Source of the DNA: JAJBWD01 sp041670885
GTDB lineage: Bacteria; Bacillota; Clostridia; Clostridiales; Clostridiaceae
DNA: 24,941 bases
NCBI GenBank assembly: GCA_041670885.1
Contig: JBAXYJ010000010.1
Coordinates: 1-24,941 of the forward strand
Reading direction: 5' to 3'
The first letter of the stretch is position 1; each line of letters starts with the position of its first letter. Shown here piece after piece: positions 8,998 through 17,792 of the stretch. Below the pieces are notes generated by a model, which saw only the letters and a program-made list of their open reading frames with translations, was not told where the DNA came from and searched no databases. A program made the translations under genes and the position numbers.

Positions 8998-10038
8998 ATG
9001 AATGAATTTATTAATCAAATGATATCAAACCCACTGCTTTTGATTACAGTAATTCTAACCCTGTGTGTTATTCTGGTTAATGGTTGGACTGATGCGCCAA
9101 ATGCAATAGCAACCTGTGTTTCAACAAGGGCAATGTCAGCAAAGGCGGCCATCATAATGGCAGCAATATTTAATTTTTTCGGTGTATTTTTAATGACAAT
9201 GGTAAACAAAAAGGTAGCCATAACCATATCAAATATGGTAAATTTCAGCGGTGGTTCTCATGAAGCAACAGTAGCACTTTGCGCAGCACTTTTTGCAATA
9301 GTTGCCTGGGCAACAGCAGCATGGAAATTTGGTATACCTACAAGCGAAAGTCATGCACTTATAGCTGGACTTTCAGGAGCTGCCATAGCACTTCATAATG
9401 GACTTGGTGGTATAAACGGTGCTGAATGGATTAAGGTTATATACGGGCTTGTACTTTCTACTGTACTTGGTTTTGTAATGGGATTTGTCATAGTTAGGAT
9501 TACAGAATTTATATGCCGTGGTATGGAACGCTCAAAGACCAATAAATTTTTCAATGGTGCACAGATATTCGGAGGAGCCTGCATGGCATTTATGCATGGT
9601 GCTCAGGATGGTCAGAAATTTATGGGAGTTTTTATGTTAGGAATATTTATGGCAGCAGGTAAACCTCTCCCTGCAAATTTTGATATTCCTGTATGGCTTA
9701 TGATGCTGTGTTCTATAGTAATGGGATTAGGAACATCAATAGGAGGATATAGAATTATTAAAGCTGTTGGTATGGACATGGTAAAGCTGGAAAAATATCA
9801 AGGCTTTTCTGCAGATATGGCTGGAGCCAGCTGCCTTTTATTATCATCCATAACCGGCATTCCTGTTAGTACAACCCATACAAAAACTACTGCTATAATG
9901 GGCGTAGGTGCCGCAAAAAGGCTTTCCTGTGTAAACTGGGGAGTTGTTAAAGAAATGGTGTTAACATGGGTGCTCACATTTCCTGGCTGCGGTCTAATAG
10001 GTTATTTAACAACAAAGCTTTTCATTAGGATATTCTAA
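8998..10038 (+). CDS. pit: Low-affinity inorganic phosphate transporter (Pit/PHO4 family)
   Basis: This 346-residue polytopic permease takes up phosphate, in characterised members as a metal-phosphate/H+ or Na+ symport. The inverted-repeat signatures of the PHO4 family are clear: DAPNAIATCVSTRAMS near the N-terminus with GIPTSESHALIAG, and GIPVSTTHTKTTAIMG near the C-terminus, plus a central FMHGAQDGQKFMGVF. The protein is a succession of hydrophobic helices. AGGAG lies about 9 bases before the ATG. The DUF47 gene follows after 19 bases, the usual Pit partnership. The ion used and the real substrate (phosphate or sulfate) cannot be told from the sequence alone, but phosphate fits best. Confidence 0.93.
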   Translation: MNEFINQMISNPLLLITVILTLCVILVNGWTDAPNAIATCVSTRAMSAKAAIIMAAIFNFFGVFLMTMVNKKVAITISNMVNFSGGSHEATVALCAALFAIVAWATAAWKFGIPTSESHALIAGLSGAAIALHNGLGGINGAEWIKVIYGLVLSTVLGFVMGFVIVRITEFICRGMERSKTNKFFNGAQIFGGACMAFMHGAQDGQKFMGVFMLGIFMAAGKPLPANFDIPVWLMMLCSIVMGLGTSIGGYRIIKAVGMDMVKLEKYQGFSADMAGASCLLLSSITGIPVSTTHTKTTAIMGVGAAKRLSCVNWGVVKEMVLTWVLTFPGCGLIGYLTTKLFIRIF

Positions 10039-10057
10039 TAAAAAAGGAGTCTTAAAT

Positions 10058-10681
10058 ATGGCAAGAAAAAAGGAAAATAATTATTTTGAAATGTTTGTGG
10101 AAATGGTGGATTATTCTTATCAGGCAGCTACTAAGCTTAATGAGGTTTTAAAGAATTATAACACCGATAAACTATCCCAAATAATAAAAGATATGCATGA
10201 AATTGAACATGCCGGAGATGCTAAAAAGCATATATTAACAAAGAAATTAGCAGCTGAATTTATGACACCAATTGAGAGGGAAGATATAATGCAGTTATCT
10301 GAAGAAATTGATGATGTTATAGACAACATAGAAGATGCCCTTCTCCGTGCATATATGTTTAATATTACAGAAATAAGGTCAGAGGCATTGGAATTTACAG
10401 AAATTATAGTAAAATGTGTATCTGCATTAAGGGAAACACTGAAGGAATTTGAAAACTTCAGGAAATCATCTAATATTAAGAACACTATTGTTGAAGTAAA
10501 CAGACTTGAAGATGAGGGAGATGCAATTTACATAAGAGCAATGCGGCGTCTGTACACAGATAATATTGACCCAGTATCGGTTATGTCCTGGACGGTAATG
10601 TTTGATCAGCTTGAAAAATGTTGTGATAAATGTGAAAATGTTGCAGATATTGTTGAAGATGTCATTATGAAAAATTCATAG
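10058..10681 (+). CDS. DUF47 (PhoU-like) Pit accessory protein
   Basis: This 207-residue, all-helical cytoplasmic protein of the DUF47 family (TIGR00153 type) is related in fold to PhoU. Family traits are the heptad-like charged helices and the ExxxD metal-binding type segments, for example REDIMQLSEEIDDVIDNIED and the later EVNRLEDEGD. Such proteins are routinely encoded beside Pit permeases and are thought to modulate their activity; the mechanism is not settled. AAGGAG lies before the ATG, and the gap to pit is 19 bases, so the genes form one operon. It ends in a strong terminator. Confidence 0.92.
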   Translation: MARKKENNYFEMFVEMVDYSYQAATKLNEVLKNYNTDKLSQIIKDMHEIEHAGDAKKHILTKKLAAEFMTPIEREDIMQLSEEIDDVIDNIEDALLRAYMFNITEIRSEALEFTEIIVKCVSALRETLKEFENFRKSSNIKNTIVEVNRLEDEGDAIYIRAMRRLYTDNIDPVSVMSWTVMFDQLEKCCDKCENVADIVEDVIMKNS

Positions 10682-10686
10682 TATAA

Positions 10687-10730
10687 AAAACGCCTGAATT
10701 GCCATTTTATTGGCAGTCAGGCGTTATATT
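10687..10730. terminator. Bidirectional terminator between the DUF47 and M28 genes
   Basis: AACGCCTGA (10689-10697) and TCAGGCGTT (10717-10725) enclose an inner GCCA/TGGC stem. A T-rich tail follows on the plus strand and a six-T run follows on the minus strand, so it serves both convergent genes. Confidence 0.8.
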
Positions 10731-10731
10731 T

Positions 10732-12072
10732 TTACGCTTTTGACTTAAAATCTCTTCTTTTATTCCTTACAAGTAAAGCTAAAAATATAATTACCAGGGC
10801 AGAAGCTGCTATTATCAAATAATCAACATAAAAAATTATATTATCGTTATATTCATAATTTAGTATTTCTTTAGACACTACTTTAAAGCATCTTTCTCCC
10901 CCTTCTTTATCAATAATATTAATTTTATCCGCAGGTGTGTGTATTTTAGAAGTATCATCATCACAAAATGTTATAGCATCTATTCCAGCCTCTCTAAAAG
11001 GAGTATGGTCTGAAGCATTTTGATATAGGTAATTAAAATTAAGCTTATAGTTTTTACATATTTTTGACATTTCTTTGGCAAAACCTTCCTCAGGAGAATC
11101 CTTCTCTGCTGTCATTATGCAAAGAGGAACAGAGGTACTTCCAATCATATCAAAATTTAATACCTTTCCATTTTTAATATCAGCGAAATGGTTCATACAA
11201 AAATCATAGGATCCTAAAAATCCTCCTTCTTCTCCATTAAACAGGACTATATAAATGTCCCCCTTTGGCTGTCCCATATCTTTAATATATTCAGCCATTT
11301 GGTATACAAATGAAACTCCCGAAGCATTATCTAATGCACCATTATAAATATTGCCGCTGAAATCTGTACCAACATGGTCATAATGAGCAGATAGAATAAG
11401 AGGAGGGTAGGAACTGTCTTTTCCTTTAATAATTCCCACCACACTACTTAAATTCTTATTTTCAATAGTTATTGGTGTACTTAAAGATATATTGCAGCCA
11501 TCAGCTATGAACTTATTTATTTCTGTCAGAGCCTCCTTTTTTAATAAAAATACCATATCGAAGGGAGAATCCTTAATGAATGAGCTTCTAAAGGATATAT
11601 TTCCGTCTTGAGGGGACAATAAGAGGAAGCTGTCATTATTTTTAAATACCTGAATATAATAATCGCTTTTAGAGATTTTATCTTTATTAGAAAAAATCAG
11701 GCTGTTAATTTTAAAATTTCCCATATCTTCTTTGAAATCAGTACCGTATTTATATTCCTTTTTCAGCTTGCCATTTCTGTCATAAACCTTAATATAAGGA
11801 ATAGAATTTCCTTTAACAGGGCAAAGGGCTGAGTATTTTTCAAAGACTGCAGCTACTCCCAGGGTACTTAGCTTATCCTTTATATAGTAACCTGCATACT
11901 CATTTTCTATAGAACCTATCATTCGTCCCTTATAAAAATCCGAGGATAAATCTTTTGTAACTTTAATAAAGCTGCAACTATTAAATTTTGGAATCCTTAG
12001 CTTTAAATTTACTAAAAAAAGAAGTAAAATAGTAAGAGTGCACAAGATGGTGACATAAAACTTTCTTTTCAC
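10732..12072 (-). CDS. Membrane-anchored M28-family zinc peptidase
   Basis: This 446-residue protein is built as an N-terminal hydrophobic segment (about 7-22), an extracytoplasmic region, an M28 (aminopeptidase Y/S-like) catalytic domain and a C-terminal membrane helix (about 412-435) followed by a basic tail. The co-catalytic zinc site is complete: His230 (SAHYDH), Asp248 (GALDNASG), Glu281/Glu282 (NGEEGG), Asp308 (NFDMIG) and His378 (IHTPADK). With two anchors, the enzyme should work on peptides at the outer face of the membrane. The start is a GTG with AGGAG 6 bases upstream. It diverges from tex, with inverted repeats in the shared 133-base region. The substrate is unknown. Confidence 0.9.
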   Translation of the reverse strand: MKRKFYVTILCTLTILLLFLVNLKLRIPKFNSCSFIKVTKDLSSDFYKGRMIGSIENEYAGYYIKDKLSTLGVAAVFEKYSALCPVKGNSIPYIKVYDRNGKLKKEYKYGTDFKEDMGNFKINSLIFSNKDKISKSDYYIQVFKNNDSFLLLSPQDGNISFRSSFIKDSPFDMVFLLKKEALTEINKFIADGCNISLSTPITIENKNLSSVVGIIKGKDSSYPPLILSAHYDHVGTDFSGNIYNGALDNASGVSFVYQMAEYIKDMGQPKGDIYIVLFNGEEGGFLGSYDFCMNHFADIKNGKVLNFDMIGSTSVPLCIMTAEKDSPEEGFAKEMSKICKNYKLNFNYLYQNASDHTPFREAGIDAITFCDDDTSKIHTPADKINIIDKEGGERCFKVVSKEILNYEYNDNIIFYVDYLIIAASALVIIFLALLVRNKRRDFKSKA

Positions 12073-12080
12073 AATAAACT

Positions 12081-12150
12081 CCTATAATTGTTTCTATTAT
12101 AGGAATTGCATAACCTTATGGTTTTTTCATTTTGAATTATGCAATTTCCT
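12081..12150. promoter_or_regulatory. Nested inverted repeats between the M28 peptidase gene and tex
   Basis: CCTATAAT (12081-12088) and ATTATAGG (12096-12103) form an 8-bp perfect dyad that touches the M28 gene ribosome site and contains -10-like TATAAT. A second dyad pairs ATTGCATAA (within 12101-12113) with TTATGCAAT (within 12137-12150), 23 bases apart, with a small CATAA/TTATG palindrome at 12109-12120. These could be operators or a leader hairpin for the M28 gene; no regulator can be named. Confidence 0.35.
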
Positions 12151-12205
12151 TCTATTAATAATATGAAATAATATAGGTATATATGAGGATTATTAAGGAG
12201 GACAT

Positions 12206-14356
12206 ATGATAAGCATAAAAAATAAACTGGCAAAAGAATTTAATATAAAGGAATCCCAGGTGGAAAGCTTTATAACTCTGTTAGATGATGGAAATACTGT
12301 ACCTTTTATTGCCAGGTACAGAAAGGAAGCAACCGGAGGATTAGACGATGAAATATTAAGAAATTTAAATGACAGACTCCTATATCTTCGAAATCTGGAG
12401 AATAGAAAAGAGGATGTTATAAGGCTTATTGATGAGCAGGGAAAGCTGACTGAGGAACTTAAAAATTCTGTTTTATCTTCAGAGATATTATCAGAAGTAG
12501 AGGATCTTTATAGGCCTTACAAAGCAAAAAAAAGAACCAAGGCAATCATAGCAGCCGAGAAAGGATTAAAGCCTCTCGCAGATACCATAATAGAAGGAAA
12601 TTTTAAAGGTGATATATTACAGGAAGCAGCGAAATACATAGACGAGGAAAAGGGAGTAACAACAGGAGAGGAAGCTTTAAACCTGTCTCAGGACATTATA
12701 GCTGAAATGATTTCAGATGAAGCTGATTACAGAAAGTATCTGAGAGCATACCTGAGGCGGGAAGGACTAGTTGAGTCCAAAGGTAATACTGAGGATGTAA
12801 CGCCTTATGAGATGTATTATAATTACAGTGAAAAAATATTTAAAATCCCTCCTCACAGAATTTTGGCAATAAACAGAGGAGAAAAGGATAAGGTGCTCAG
12901 CGTAAAGCTTACCTGTAATAATGATAAAATAATAGAATATTTAAAAGGAAAGCTTTTAAAAGGGAACTCTATTACTGACATATATATTGAAAACAGTATA
13001 AAGGATTCTTTAAAGAGGCTTATTTTCCCATCAGTTGAAAGAGAAATAAGAAATGAACTTACAGATAAGGGAGAAAACTCAGCTATAAGTATATTCAAGT
13101 CAAACCTGAAGGCTCTTCTTATGTCTCCCCCTATAAAAAGGAAGGTAGTGCTAGGCTATGACCCAGGCTTTAGAACAGGCTGTAAGATAGCTGTATTAGA
13201 CGATACAGGAAAGCTTTTAGATACTGCAACGGTTTACGCAACAGCACCTCAAAATGACATAGCAGGCTCAGTTAAAAAGCTTAAGGAGCTTGTATATAAA
13301 CATAATGTATCTGTAGTATCATTAGGAAACGGAACAGCCTCAAGGGAGTCTGAAGAGGTAATAGTAAGGCTTATTGAAGAAGTAAAAAAAGAAAAAAATA
13401 TGGATTTATTCTACGTTATAGTATCTGAGGCGGGAGCTTCAGTTTACTCAGCTTCAAAACTTGGAACAGAAGAATATCCTAGTATAAATGTTTCACTGAG
13501 AGGAGCTATATCCATAGGAAGGAGACTTCAGGATCCTCTATCTGAATTGGTTAAAATAGACCCTAAATCTATAGGGGTAGGGCAGTACCAGCATGATGTA
13601 ACTCCAAAGAAAATGGACGAATCACTAAGGGGAACAGTAGAAGACTGCGTAAATTCAGTAGGAGTAGACCTTAATATGGCAACTCCGTCCCTACTTTCTT
13701 ATATTTCCGGAATAAACGCAGCTATAGCAAAAAATATAGTTTCATACAGGGAGGAAAACGGAAAGTTTAAGAGTCGATCTGAGCTTCTTAAGGTAAAAAG
13801 GCTGGGAGATAAAGTATTTACTCAGTGTGCAGGATTTTTAAGAGTACCTGAAAGCTTTGATGTATTTGACAACACCTCTGTTCATCCGGAATCTTACAAA
13901 AAGGCTGAAATGCTTATTTCAATTTTGGGATATAAAAAAGAAGAAGTAAATAAACTATCTGATATTGATAAAAGAGCAGAGGAGTATGGAGTAAGTAAGC
14001 TTTCAGAAGAATTAGAGCTGGGGCTTCCAACGCTTAAGGATATAATAAAGGAGCTTAAAAAACCGGGAAGAGACCCAAGAGAAGAGCTGCCAAAGCCTAT
14101 CTTAAAAACAGGAATAGTTGATATTACAAATCTTAAAGAGGGTATGATTCTTAAGGGTACAGTAAGGAATGTAGCTGACTTTGGAGCCTTTGTAGACATT
14201 GGGGTTCACCAGGATGGTCTGGTTCATATAAGTGAGCTTAAGGAAGGCTTTGTAAAGCATCCGCTGGATGTAGTATCTGTAGGAGACATAGTTGAGGTTA
14301 GGATTCTTTCTGTTGATGAGAAGAGAAACAGGATTGCACTTTCAATGAAAATATAG
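12206..14356 (+). CDS. tex: Tex-family S1 RNA-binding transcription accessory protein
   Basis: This 716-residue cytoplasmic nucleic-acid-binding protein is homologous to Tex (Bordetella, Pseudomonas) and to the core of eukaryotic Spt6. In order it shows an N-terminal helical Tex domain (NTVPFIARYRKEATGGLDDE), a YqgF/RNase H-like domain beginning around 314 with GYDPGFRTG, a helix-hairpin-helix region (about 500-560), and an S1 domain at about 644-716 (ILKGTVRNVADFGAFVDIG). AAGGAGG lies directly before the ATG. Family members influence transcription and expression of toxins in pathogens; the role here is inferred only. It is probably monocistronic, as a separate promoter and riboswitch follow. 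Confidence 0.96.
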   Translation: MISIKNKLAKEFNIKESQVESFITLLDDGNTVPFIARYRKEATGGLDDEILRNLNDRLLYLRNLENRKEDVIRLIDEQGKLTEELKNSVLSSEILSEVEDLYRPYKAKKRTKAIIAAEKGLKPLADTIIEGNFKGDILQEAAKYIDEEKGVTTGEEALNLSQDIIAEMISDEADYRKYLRAYLRREGLVESKGNTEDVTPYEMYYNYSEKIFKIPPHRILAINRGEKDKVLSVKLTCNNDKIIEYLKGKLLKGNSITDIYIENSIKDSLKRLIFPSVEREIRNELTDKGENSAISIFKSNLKALLMSPPIKRKVVLGYDPGFRTGCKIAVLDDTGKLLDTATVYATAPQNDIAGSVKKLKELVYKHNVSVVSLGNGTASRESEEVIVRLIEEVKKEKNMDLFYVIVSEAGASVYSASKLGTEEYPSINVSLRGAISIGRRLQDPLSELVKIDPKSIGVGQYQHDVTPKKMDESLRGTVEDCVNSVGVDLNMATPSLLSYISGINAAIAKNIVSYREENGKFKSRSELLKVKRLGDKVFTQCAGFLRVPESFDVFDNTSVHPESYKKAEMLISILGYKKEEVNKLSDIDKRAEEYGVSKLSEELELGLPTLKDIIKELKKPGRDPREELPKPILKTGIVDITNLKEGMILKGTVRNVADFGAFVDIGVHQDGLVHISELKEGFVKHPLDVVSVGDIVEVRILSVDEKRNRIALSMKI

Positions 14357-14362
14357 TATAAT
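14334..14362 (+). promoter_or_regulatory. Probable promoter of the ribU transcript
   Basis: TTGCAC (14334-14339), a 17-base spacer and a perfect TATAAT (14357-14362) lie at the very end of tex. Transcription would begin near 14369, about ten bases before the riboswitch. Confidence 0.5.
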
Positions 14363-14378
14363 TATTTAAAATAAATTA

Positions 14379-14486
14379 TTCTTCAGGGCGGGGTTTGTTT
14401 CCCCACCGGCGGTATAGCCCGCAAGCCTTATGGCATGATCTGGTTGAATTCCAGAGCCGACAGTTAAAGTCTGGATGAAAGAAGAT
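14379..14486 (+). promoter_or_regulatory. FMN riboswitch (RFN element)
   Basis: The conserved RFN blocks occur in order: CTTCAGGGCGGGG, CCCCACCGGCGGTATAGCCCG, GCCTTATGGC, the GAATTCCAGAGCCGACAGT block, then AAAGTCTGGATGAAAGAAGA. P1 is closed by TTCTTC (14379-14384) with GAAGA. FMN binding would favour the terminator just downstream and turn ribU off. Confidence 0.97.
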
Positions 14487-14494
14487 ACGAAATC

Positions 14495-14518
14495 AAAGCC
14501 CTGATTGGGGCTTTTTTT
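14495..14518 (+). terminator. Terminator of the FMN riboswitch expression platform
   Basis: AAAGCCC (14495-14501) pairs with GGGGCTTT (14507-14514), followed by a T tract to 14518, 31 bases before ribU. The position suggests transcriptional control by FMN. Confidence 0.85.
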
Positions 14519-14548
14519 ATTTCGCCTGACCCTGAAATAGGAGGAAAA

Positions 14549-15139
14549 ATGCGTAATAAAAATCTTGGTAACCTGATCAAAACTTCACTTTTGGGGGTAA
14601 TAGCATTTTTAATCATGTATCTTAATTTTATGCTCCCAATGATGCCTAATTTCCTGTTATTTGATTTCAGCGATATTGCAGCTTTAATCGGCGCCTTCTC
14701 ATTAGGACCTGTTTATGGAGTCTTAATTGAGCTTGTTAAAAATATCCTTCACGGACTATTTGTAGGCGGAACTGGTTTCGTTGGAGAACTGGCTAACTTC
14801 TTAGTAGGTGCATTCTTCGTATTTACAGCAGGACTTATTTATAAGAGAAAAAAGACTAAAAAAGGAGCGCTTGAATCACTTGCTGCAGCTTCAATAGTTA
14901 TGGTCATTGTTTCCGGAATATTAAATGTTTATGTTTTCCTGCCGCTCTATGCAAAAGTTTTAGGCTGGAATTTAGATGCAATAGTTGGAGCTTCAGCTAA
15001 GGCAAACCCTATGATTACGGATATGAAAACATATATTTTCCTGGCAATACTTCCGTTTAATGCCATTAAAGCAATAGTACATTCAATAATTACACTAAGT
15101 CTTTATAAAAAGGTATCCCCGATATTAAAACAAAAATAA
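14549..15139 (+). CDS. ribU: Riboflavin ECF transporter substrate-binding component RibU
   Basis: This 196-residue integral-membrane S-component with about six hydrophobic helices binds riboflavin and works with the shared ECF energising module (EcfA, EcfA', EcfT), which is not in this window. RibU features include the N-terminal helix, the segment LLFDFSDIAALIGAFSLGP, and VELVKN/ILHGLF-like packing residues. AGGAGG lies about 5 bases before the ATG. The FMN riboswitch directly upstream independently supports riboflavin as substrate. It is a single-gene transcript ended by a perfect 20-bp stem terminator. Confidence 0.95.
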   Translation: MRNKNLGNLIKTSLLGVIAFLIMYLNFMLPMMPNFLLFDFSDIAALIGAFSLGPVYGVLIELVKNILHGLFVGGTGFVGELANFLVGAFFVFTAGLIYKRKKTKKGALESLAAASIVMVIVSGILNVYVFLPLYAKVLGWNLDAIVGASAKANPMITDMKTYIFLAILPFNAIKAIVHSIITLSLYKKVSPILKQK

Positions 15140-15180
15140 AAAGCAGCTGCCTGTAAATGATTTACAGGCAGCTGCTTTTT
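15138..15180. terminator. Bidirectional terminator between ribU and rimI
   Basis: A 20-bp perfect stem (15138-15157 with 15161-15180) with a TGA loop and A5/T5 ends overlaps the ribU stop codon. It can stop transcription from both sides. Confidence 0.9.
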
Positions 15181-15227
15181 ATACTGTACTAAATCATAAA
15201 ATTCAAACTCTGCGGCACCAGATTCTC

Positions 15228-15674
15228 TTATATGCTTCTGTTCCACATTATAATTGCATCTTCTTTTGGCTCATTATAATAATTAGGTCTGACACCCTCT
15301 TTGACAAAATTAAATTTGGAGTATAGTCCTAAAGCTTTGCTGTTTGACCGTCTAACCTCCAGAGTCATTGAAGTGGCATCTTTTGATTTAGCCTTATCAA
15401 ACATTGCCTTTAACAATATTGAGCCTATACCAAGCTTTCTGTATTCAGGAAGAACTGCGATATTAGTTATATGAGCCTCATCAAATATAAGCCAAAAGCC
15501 TCCGAAGCCAACTGCTTTTCCGTTAACCTTAGCAACCAGATAAAAAGCAGGGTTATTATCAAATTCATTTTCAATTGATTTTCTGGTCCAGGGATATGAA
15601 AAACATTGACGGCTTATCTCCATAATATCTTCTGTATCAAGTCTTGTTGCATTTTCGATTATTACATTAAGCAT
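15228..15674 (-). CDS. rimI: Ribosomal protein S18-alanine N-acetyltransferase
   Basis: This 148-residue GNAT-fold enzyme transfers an acetyl group from acetyl-CoA to the N-terminal alanine of ribosomal protein S18. The acetyl-CoA pyrophosphate loop is RKLGIGSILL; RimI-type features include the C-terminal part EVRRSNSKALGLYSKFNF. I chose the ATG at 15674 over the upstream ATG at 15710 because AAGGAG precedes it and the protein then begins MLNVIIENATRLD as in homologues. The gene overlaps the end of tsaB by 8 bases, so translation is probably coupled. It is the last gene of tsaE-tsaB-rimI. Confidence 0.93.
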   Translation of the reverse strand: MLNVIIENATRLDTEDIMEISRQCFSYPWTRKSIENEFDNNPAFYLVAKVNGKAVGFGGFWLIFDEAHITNIAVLPEYRKLGIGSILLKAMFDKAKSKDATSMTLEVRRSNSKALGLYSKFNFVKEGVRPNYYNEPKEDAIIMWNRSI

Positions 15675-16365
15675 GGCTTTTCTCCTTATTTTCCAGTTCT
15701 TTTTCTGCATAACATTTATTTATATAAAGTGGTGTAAAAGTAAATATATCATCACTTTTTCCTTCGTTTAAAAGCTTAATGCCTATTTCTCCTAAGGAGG
15801 AGGCCCTGCAAAGGTTAGAAGATGGAGGTGCAAATTGAGCATTAGAAAGCGTCTTAAGCCTTTCTTTGTATTTAGTACTTCCGTCTCCTATAAAAATTAC
15901 TTTAGGGTAGGTCCCGGCTATACTAATCAGCTCATCTATTTCAATCAGCATTATTTCAGATTCATATTTTATACCAGATAGTGCACTGTAAAATCTGGCA
16001 TATACCTTATCCCTTAGGGCATCAATCATGGAAATTATAATCCCATCAGAAAAGTTTAGATTATTTGCTAAACCGTCCAATGAGGATACAGCAATAAATC
16101 TCTTGCCTGATCCCTGAGATAAACCTTTAATTACAGCGGCACCTATTCTAAGCCCGGTGAAAGACCCGGGTCCCTTAGATAAAACAAAACCATCTATATC
16201 ATCTAAAGACATTTTAAGGTAAGAAAGAGTCTTATCTATCTCTTCCATTAAAATCACCGAGTGCTGCAGCTTGTGATTTATATTTATTTCACATAAAAGC
16301 TTGTTTTCTTCTATTACTGCAACAGATGCAGCTTCTGTTGAAGTGTCGATACTTAAAACTCTCAT
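15667..16365 (-). CDS. tsaB: tRNA t6A37 threonylcarbamoyl transferase subunit TsaB
   Basis: This 232-residue ASKHA-fold protein pairs with TsaD (not in this window) and TsaE to place threonylcarbamoyl on A37 of ANN-decoding tRNAs. Signatures are the N-terminal VLSIDTSTEAASVAV and LSKGPGSFTGLRIG. Its ATG overlaps the tsaE stop in an ATGA arrangement (16365-16362), with AAGGAG inside the end of tsaE. Its own end overlaps rimI. The length is normal and no residue of the motifs is missing. Confidence 0.95.
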   Translation of the reverse strand: MRVLSIDTSTEAASVAVIEENKLLCEININHKLQHSVILMEEIDKTLSYLKMSLDDIDGFVLSKGPGSFTGLRIGAAVIKGLSQGSGKRFIAVSSLDGLANNLNFSDGIIISMIDALRDKVYARFYSALSGIKYESEIMLIEIDELISIAGTYPKVIFIGDGSTKYKERLKTLSNAQFAPPSSNLCRASSLGEIGIKLLNEGKSDDIFTFTPLYINKCYAEKELENKEKSHA

Positions 16366-16814
16366 AATAGCTCCTTTAGATTTAGTTTATTTTTCTTATC
16401 TTCAATAATTATTTTTCTGTAATCAAGACCCTTTGATAAGTCCTTATAAAGCCTTACATCTATAATATTATCTGGAATTATATCCTCTATAAGGTCTGAC
16501 CATTCAATTACAGAAACGCCATCTCCAAAAATATATTCATCAAATCCGATGGACTTTATCTCCATAGGATCGTATACTCTGTATACGTCAAAATGGTTAA
16601 GCTTAAGTCTCCCTTCATACTCATTTAAAATTGTAAAAGTAGGGCTCACTATATAATCATCTATATCAAGACCTGCGGCTATTCCCTTTGTGAATTCTGT
16701 TTTGCCGGTTCCCAGGTCTCCGTTAAGTGTGATTATTTCTCCGCCTTTAAGCAGCCTGCCCAGATTTTTTCCCAGCCTAAAAGTACCTTCAGCGCTGATT
16801 TCTTCAAATACCAT
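16362..16814 (-). CDS. tsaE: tRNA t6A biosynthesis ATPase TsaE
   Basis: This 150-residue P-loop ATPase drives turnover of the TsaBDE threonylcarbamoyl-transfer complex. The Walker A GDLGTGKT lies at 32-39, followed by the family motif SPTFTILNEYEG and the HFDVYRV segment. A GTG at 16823 is possible, but the ATG at 16814 is better placed because AGAGG lies 8 bases upstream. It is first in the operon and overlaps tsaB by 4 bases. The 120-base divergent region to 16945 contains its promoter, which I could not locate with confidence. Confidence 0.94.
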   Translation of the reverse strand: MVFEEISAEGTFRLGKNLGRLLKGGEIITLNGDLGTGKTEFTKGIAAGLDIDDYIVSPTFTILNEYEGRLKLNHFDVYRVYDPMEIKSIGFDEYIFGDGVSVIEWSDLIEDIIPDNIIDVRLYKDLSKGLDYRKIIIEDKKNKLNLKELL

Positions 16815-16880
16815 ATTAATCACCTCTTTGTCTATTCATATTTTATAATAAAGGAGACAAAAAGAAAACCTATAATTTAT

Positions 16881-16909
16881 TTGCAATATTTTATATAAAT
16901 AAGTAAAAT
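16881..16909 (+). promoter_or_regulatory. Candidate promoter of the ZnuA-like/CBS-ACT pair
   Basis: TTGCAA (16881-16886), a 17-base spacer and TAAAAT (16904-16909) lie about 35 bases upstream of the start at 16945. Confidence 0.45.
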
Positions 16910-16944
16910 AGTATTAACCTTCGGAATATATATGAGGTGAAGTT

Positions 16945-17781
16945 ATGAAAAAAATAATGATACTATTATTAGTATTATTGGTAATTGCTTCTTTTTTCGT
17001 GAAAAATAGTACGAATAAAGTTCCAACTAAAACCCAAGTAAAAACTAAAGAGATTAAAGTGTTAGTTAATGATAAAATGATTAATAAAATAATAAATAGT
17101 ATATCTACATATCCTAAGACTGTAGATGTTATGTTTAACAATGTTGAGCAGCAGAATGGATACAAGCTTTCAGAGAACCTGAAAAGTACCATAAAAAACT
17201 ATGATGCATATATATATAACAGTAAAGTAAGCGAACCCTTTGCTAAGGATATTATTAGTTTGGCAGGAAACATAAAATTAAATCAGGTATGCGTAACAAG
17301 GGGGGGTACTGAGGTAAAAAGCTTACAAGCTCTCCCTTTTTATTACCTGAATGGGGACAATCTGAAAATAGCAATACTTAATATAAAAAATGCTGTTCAG
17401 GATTTAGACCCCAAAAATAGAGATACATATGAAAATAACTATAATACATACATCAAGCTTATAAATTTCTATCTGGCAAAAGGAAGAGAAGTTGGGAAAG
17501 ACTTAAAAAATTATATTTTTATTTATCCTGATGAAAGATATAAAGTATTTACAGATTACTATAATCTTAAATCTCAAAGTACTGAAGAGTATAAAGAAAG
17601 CGATAAAAAGGGAGTATTTATATATGCTGATGATAATGAACTTTTGAATAACCAAATGTTTATCAAAATAAATAATTTAAAAACCATGAAAATTTCACTC
17701 CCCTGTAATGATGATGTTATTAATTCCCTTGAAAAAAATCTAAAATATTTTAGATTTTTACATGGTGATATAGTGTTATAA
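16945..17781 (+). CDS. Exported ZnuA/TroA-fold-like protein lacking metal ligands
   Basis: This 278-residue protein has an N-terminal signal/anchor helix (about 4-19) without a lipobox cysteine. The pattern of the ZnuA-type metal-binding lipoproteins can be followed: an IKVLVN strand, NNVEQQNGY (66-73) where ZnuA has the HxYEP region, NYDAYIYNSKVSEPFAKDI, PFYYLNGDN (131-139) where the HIWLDP segment would be, QDLDPKNRDTYENNYNTYI, and YIFIYPDERYKVF where the third ligand His normally lies. The only histidine in the protein is His273 near the C-terminus, so zinc or manganese capture in the usual way is not possible. No ABC transporter genes are nearby. A CBS-ACT gene follows after 11 bases. GAGG precedes the ATG. 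Fold assignment is by motif order, not by a search. Confidence 0.6.
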   Translation: MKKIMILLLVLLVIASFFVKNSTNKVPTKTQVKTKEIKVLVNDKMINKIINSISTYPKTVDVMFNNVEQQNGYKLSENLKSTIKNYDAYIYNSKVSEPFAKDIISLAGNIKLNQVCVTRGGTEVKSLQALPFYYLNGDNLKIAILNIKNAVQDLDPKNRDTYENNYNTYIKLINFYLAKGREVGKDLKNYIFIYPDERYKVFTDYYNLKSQSTEEYKESDKKGVFIYADDNELLNNQMFIKINNLKTMKISLPCNDDVINSLEKNLKYFRFLHGDIVL

Positions 17782-17792
17782 GGAGGAATATT

